A stretch of DNA of 60,064 nucleotides from JAVBMU01 sp031552185. GTDB lineage: Bacteria; Actinomycetota; Actinomycetes; Actinomycetales; Cellulomonadaceae. The stretch spans positions 1-60,064 of the forward strand of contig JAVBMU010000093.1 in assembly GCA_031552185.1 (NCBI GenBank), given 5' to 3'. Positions within the stretch are counted from its first letter, which is position 1. Each line of letters starts with the position of its first letter. The notes beneath the pieces were generated by a model. That model was not told where the DNA came from. It did no database searches and was given only the letters and a program-made list of their open reading frames with translations. Below are positions 59,301 to 60,064 of the stretch, in pieces. Position numbers and translations under genes: made by a program.

Positions 59301-60064
59301 GCGGGTACTGGTCGGGGTCGATCCGTTCGCCCAGCTCGTCCTGGCGCCGGCGCAAATACTCCGCGGCGAGCTGCCGCACCGCCTCGATGGCGAAGGCCCC
59401 GGACCCGAGGGCGGGCTCGCAGACGGTGAGGTCGAGAATGTCCCGAGCGGGCGTCGTCGTGCGAACGCCGTCGACCTCCCGGTCGAGCAATTCCTCCAGG
59501 GCCTGCCCGACGGTGAACCGGGTCAGCACCTCCGGGGTGTAATACGACGCGGACTGTTGGCGCTCGCGCCCGGCCAGGCGGAAGACGAAGGCGCCGCGCT
59601 CGTGCAGCACGGGCATGAGTTCGCCGGTGTGCGGGTCCGCCGTCCGGACGAAGTCGGCCTTGGCGATGGCCTGCGACCGGGCAACCGGAACCACCCACGA
59701 GCCCTTCTCGCTGTTGCCGCCCTTGGCGACCTCGTGCAGGTCCTCCGCGGCGAAGAAGCCGGTGTAGGACATCAGGCCCTCGTAGACCGCGCCGAGTTGG
59801 TTGATGCCCAGTTCGGCGTAGGAGATGAAGCCGCGGTCCTTGCCCTTGGATTCCTTGCTGAGCAGCAGGTGCCGGAGCACGCCCTGCAGGGCCCTGTTGC
59901 CGAGGCCGACCTCGTCGATGAGCGCCGTCGCGCGGGGCAGGAAGAGGTCCGCCTTGAGCGGATTGAACCGCAGCCCCTCCACCGCGCCGACGCCGACGAC
60001 GTCGCCCGCGTCGCCCGCGCCGGCCGCGCCGACGTCGCCCGCGCCGGCCGCGCCGGCCGCGCCG
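56368..60064 (-). CDS. Adenine-specific DNA methyltransferase, PglX/Eco57I-like (partial)
   Basis: N6-adenine DNA methyltransferase, cut by the right edge; 1204 residues lie after the first internal GTG (59982) and the frame stays open to 60064. Numbering from 59982: LGINQLGAVYEGL (58-70) is typical of the Eco57I/PglX group. AdoMet motif I is CEPALGSGAF (188-197, a variant of DPACGSGxF) and catalytic motif IV is NPPW (about 577-580). The 380 residues between them are mostly helical. The C-terminal 100 residues (LGITADELCTIYRTQFPVLY, YDANGRLVP) resemble the end of BREX-2 PglX. The upstream frame is an Ala/Gly/Asp/Val linker. A VDDG repeat lies near residue 315. No endonuclease motif was seen. 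Confidence 0.85.
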   Translation of the reverse strand, partial: GAAGAAGAGDVGAAGAGDAGDVVGVGAVEGLRFNPLKADLFLPRATALIDEVGLGNRALQGVLRHLLLSKESKGKDRGFISYAELGINQLGAVYEGLMSYTGFFAAEDLHEVAKGGNSEKGSWVVPVARSQAIAKADFVRTADPHTGELMPVLHERGAFVFRLAGRERQQSASYYTPEVLTRFTVGQALEELLDREVDGVRTTTPARDILDLTVCEPALGSGAFAIEAVRQLAAEYLRRRQDELGERIDPDQYPHELQKTKAYLALHNVYGVDLNATAVELAEISLWLDTMGEGLQAPWFGLHLRRGNSLIGARRAVFRRDQLARKAWLTAIPADRPLRVDDGVDDGVDDGVDDGVDGGGGIHHFLLPAAGWGSAADAKEVKDLAPDALKALRDWRRAVLVAPSKQQADALADLAARVETLWAFATERLRIAESHIRRRIDVWGADDLPADDAVSREQVEAYLADARSAYRRLRRVMDAWCALWFWPLTDALTGGVAPPSLAEWIATLRELLGASHQAAVTGRGRRWRGGDQTLADAVDWAGLEAAEDLDAGFAGAQDPAAVVARHPWLGVAERIADRQGFFHWHLDFARVFADRGGFDLQVGNPPWVRPRSDTEALLAEGDPWWQLKAKSTAAEDKKHREFALTLPGIAELVIGGSTDVAGVAAFVGSAAQYPHLVGLQPDFYRCFMEQTWQHASAVGMVGLVHPETHFTDEKAGLLRAATYRRLRRHWQFVNELILFEVHDQVSFGIHVYGAARLPEFIQANHIYHPDTIEGSLKHDGSGDEPGLKDPTGNWDRRPHASRIQRVEIDTLKTWHAALESEDTPLDQSRMVYVVNRSTAAVLDKLAHAPRISSLGLQFSRGWDESIDRRKGYFDAEWGASPSWHDVILQGPNLHIGLPFFKYPNETMLHKLDWSPVDLEALAPDAIPVTSYKPRGERTRYDASYTHWSVGPDASAAGATATNSTDRRSARDFYRLAWRNMVANANERTFISALIPPGAAHVHTVLSAGSSSVDARALGVVAGFAASILLDFAIRAAPKGHVGGPQFERLPFVDDSRCSPSILLRALRLNCLTRAYAALWQSAFDQTFADGSWAGGRPRSSRPSLGASDEDWSPEVPLRSAEDRRQALLEIDVLVAISLGITADELCTIYRTQFPVLYGYDRNRDRYDANGRLVPTSVQQVWKRRGDATTAEERTAVHPGSGIAYTYELPFVRLDREHDFRVAYAEFERRLH
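58990..59050. repeat. 12-bp tandem repeat inside the methyltransferase gene
   Basis: About four copies of GTCGTCCACGCC (minus strand: Val-Asp-Asp-Gly units) encode an acidic, flexible insertion. The 12-bp unit keeps the frame, so copy number could vary without loss of the protein. Confidence 0.75.

Noticed and set aside
43151..60064. Complete DISARM, BREX-2 or Druantia system
   Set aside because: Signature partners (DrmA/DrmC, PglZ/PglW, DruH and others) are not visible in the window; only individual protein types are shared.

Overview
The window is very GC-rich and reads as the chromosome of an actinobacterium. The main evidence is gene order typical of that phylum: gltX, a HAD phosphatase, tRNA-Gln and tRNA-Glu, then an NdgR-like IclR regulator divergent from leuC-leuD. 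DUF3516 and F420/LLM-type proteins fit the same picture. At least nine genes have a TANNNT -10 hexamer only 5-7 nt before an ATG or GTG, which predicts leaderless mRNAs and was used here to choose starts. Genus cannot be named from the sequence alone.

Layout. 0-5.6 kb: lipoate-protein ligase, zinc alcohol dehydrogenase, PLP-homeostasis protein YggS, a lipoprotein, a YccF membrane protein and a YbaK/EbsC deacylase. 5.6-17.6 kb: two paralogous LPXTG surface proteins, a DUF3516 helicase, a SpoU methyltransferase, a large secreted subtilase and a GH13 glycosidase. 17.7-22.3 kb: an NO/hydroxylamine module (hcp, hcr and a Crp/Fnr regulator, with a DNR/FNR-type box before hcp), then a methyltransferase. 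23-32 kb: FAH-family hydrolase, secreted beta-propeller/PKD protein, gltX-HAD-tRNA cluster and small membrane proteins. 31.7-42 kb: leucine biosynthesis with its regulator, an LLM oxidoreductase, lpdA, a Fic protein under a large inverted repeat, and a TetR-MMPL pair.

The last 18 kb is accessory. It holds a DUF488 pseudogene, a UvrD-type helicase with a RelE-like N-terminus, a 2185-residue COG1205/DruE-like helicase with a nuclease-like C-terminus, IS3 remnants, a coupled gntR-GNAT-ORF-IMPase operon, and a PglX/Eco57I-like adenine methyltransferase running off the right edge. The helicases and the methyltransferase look like parts of an anti-phage locus that was split by insertion.

The least explained feature is a family of intergenic arrays at about 22.6-22.8, 29.5-30.0 and 41.8-42.7 kb. 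Each is built of 20-bp units carrying a CGARNNAGWR-like word, in one orientation on one side of a short core and inverted on the other. About 37 units form six arrays with three related words. I know of no described element with this design.
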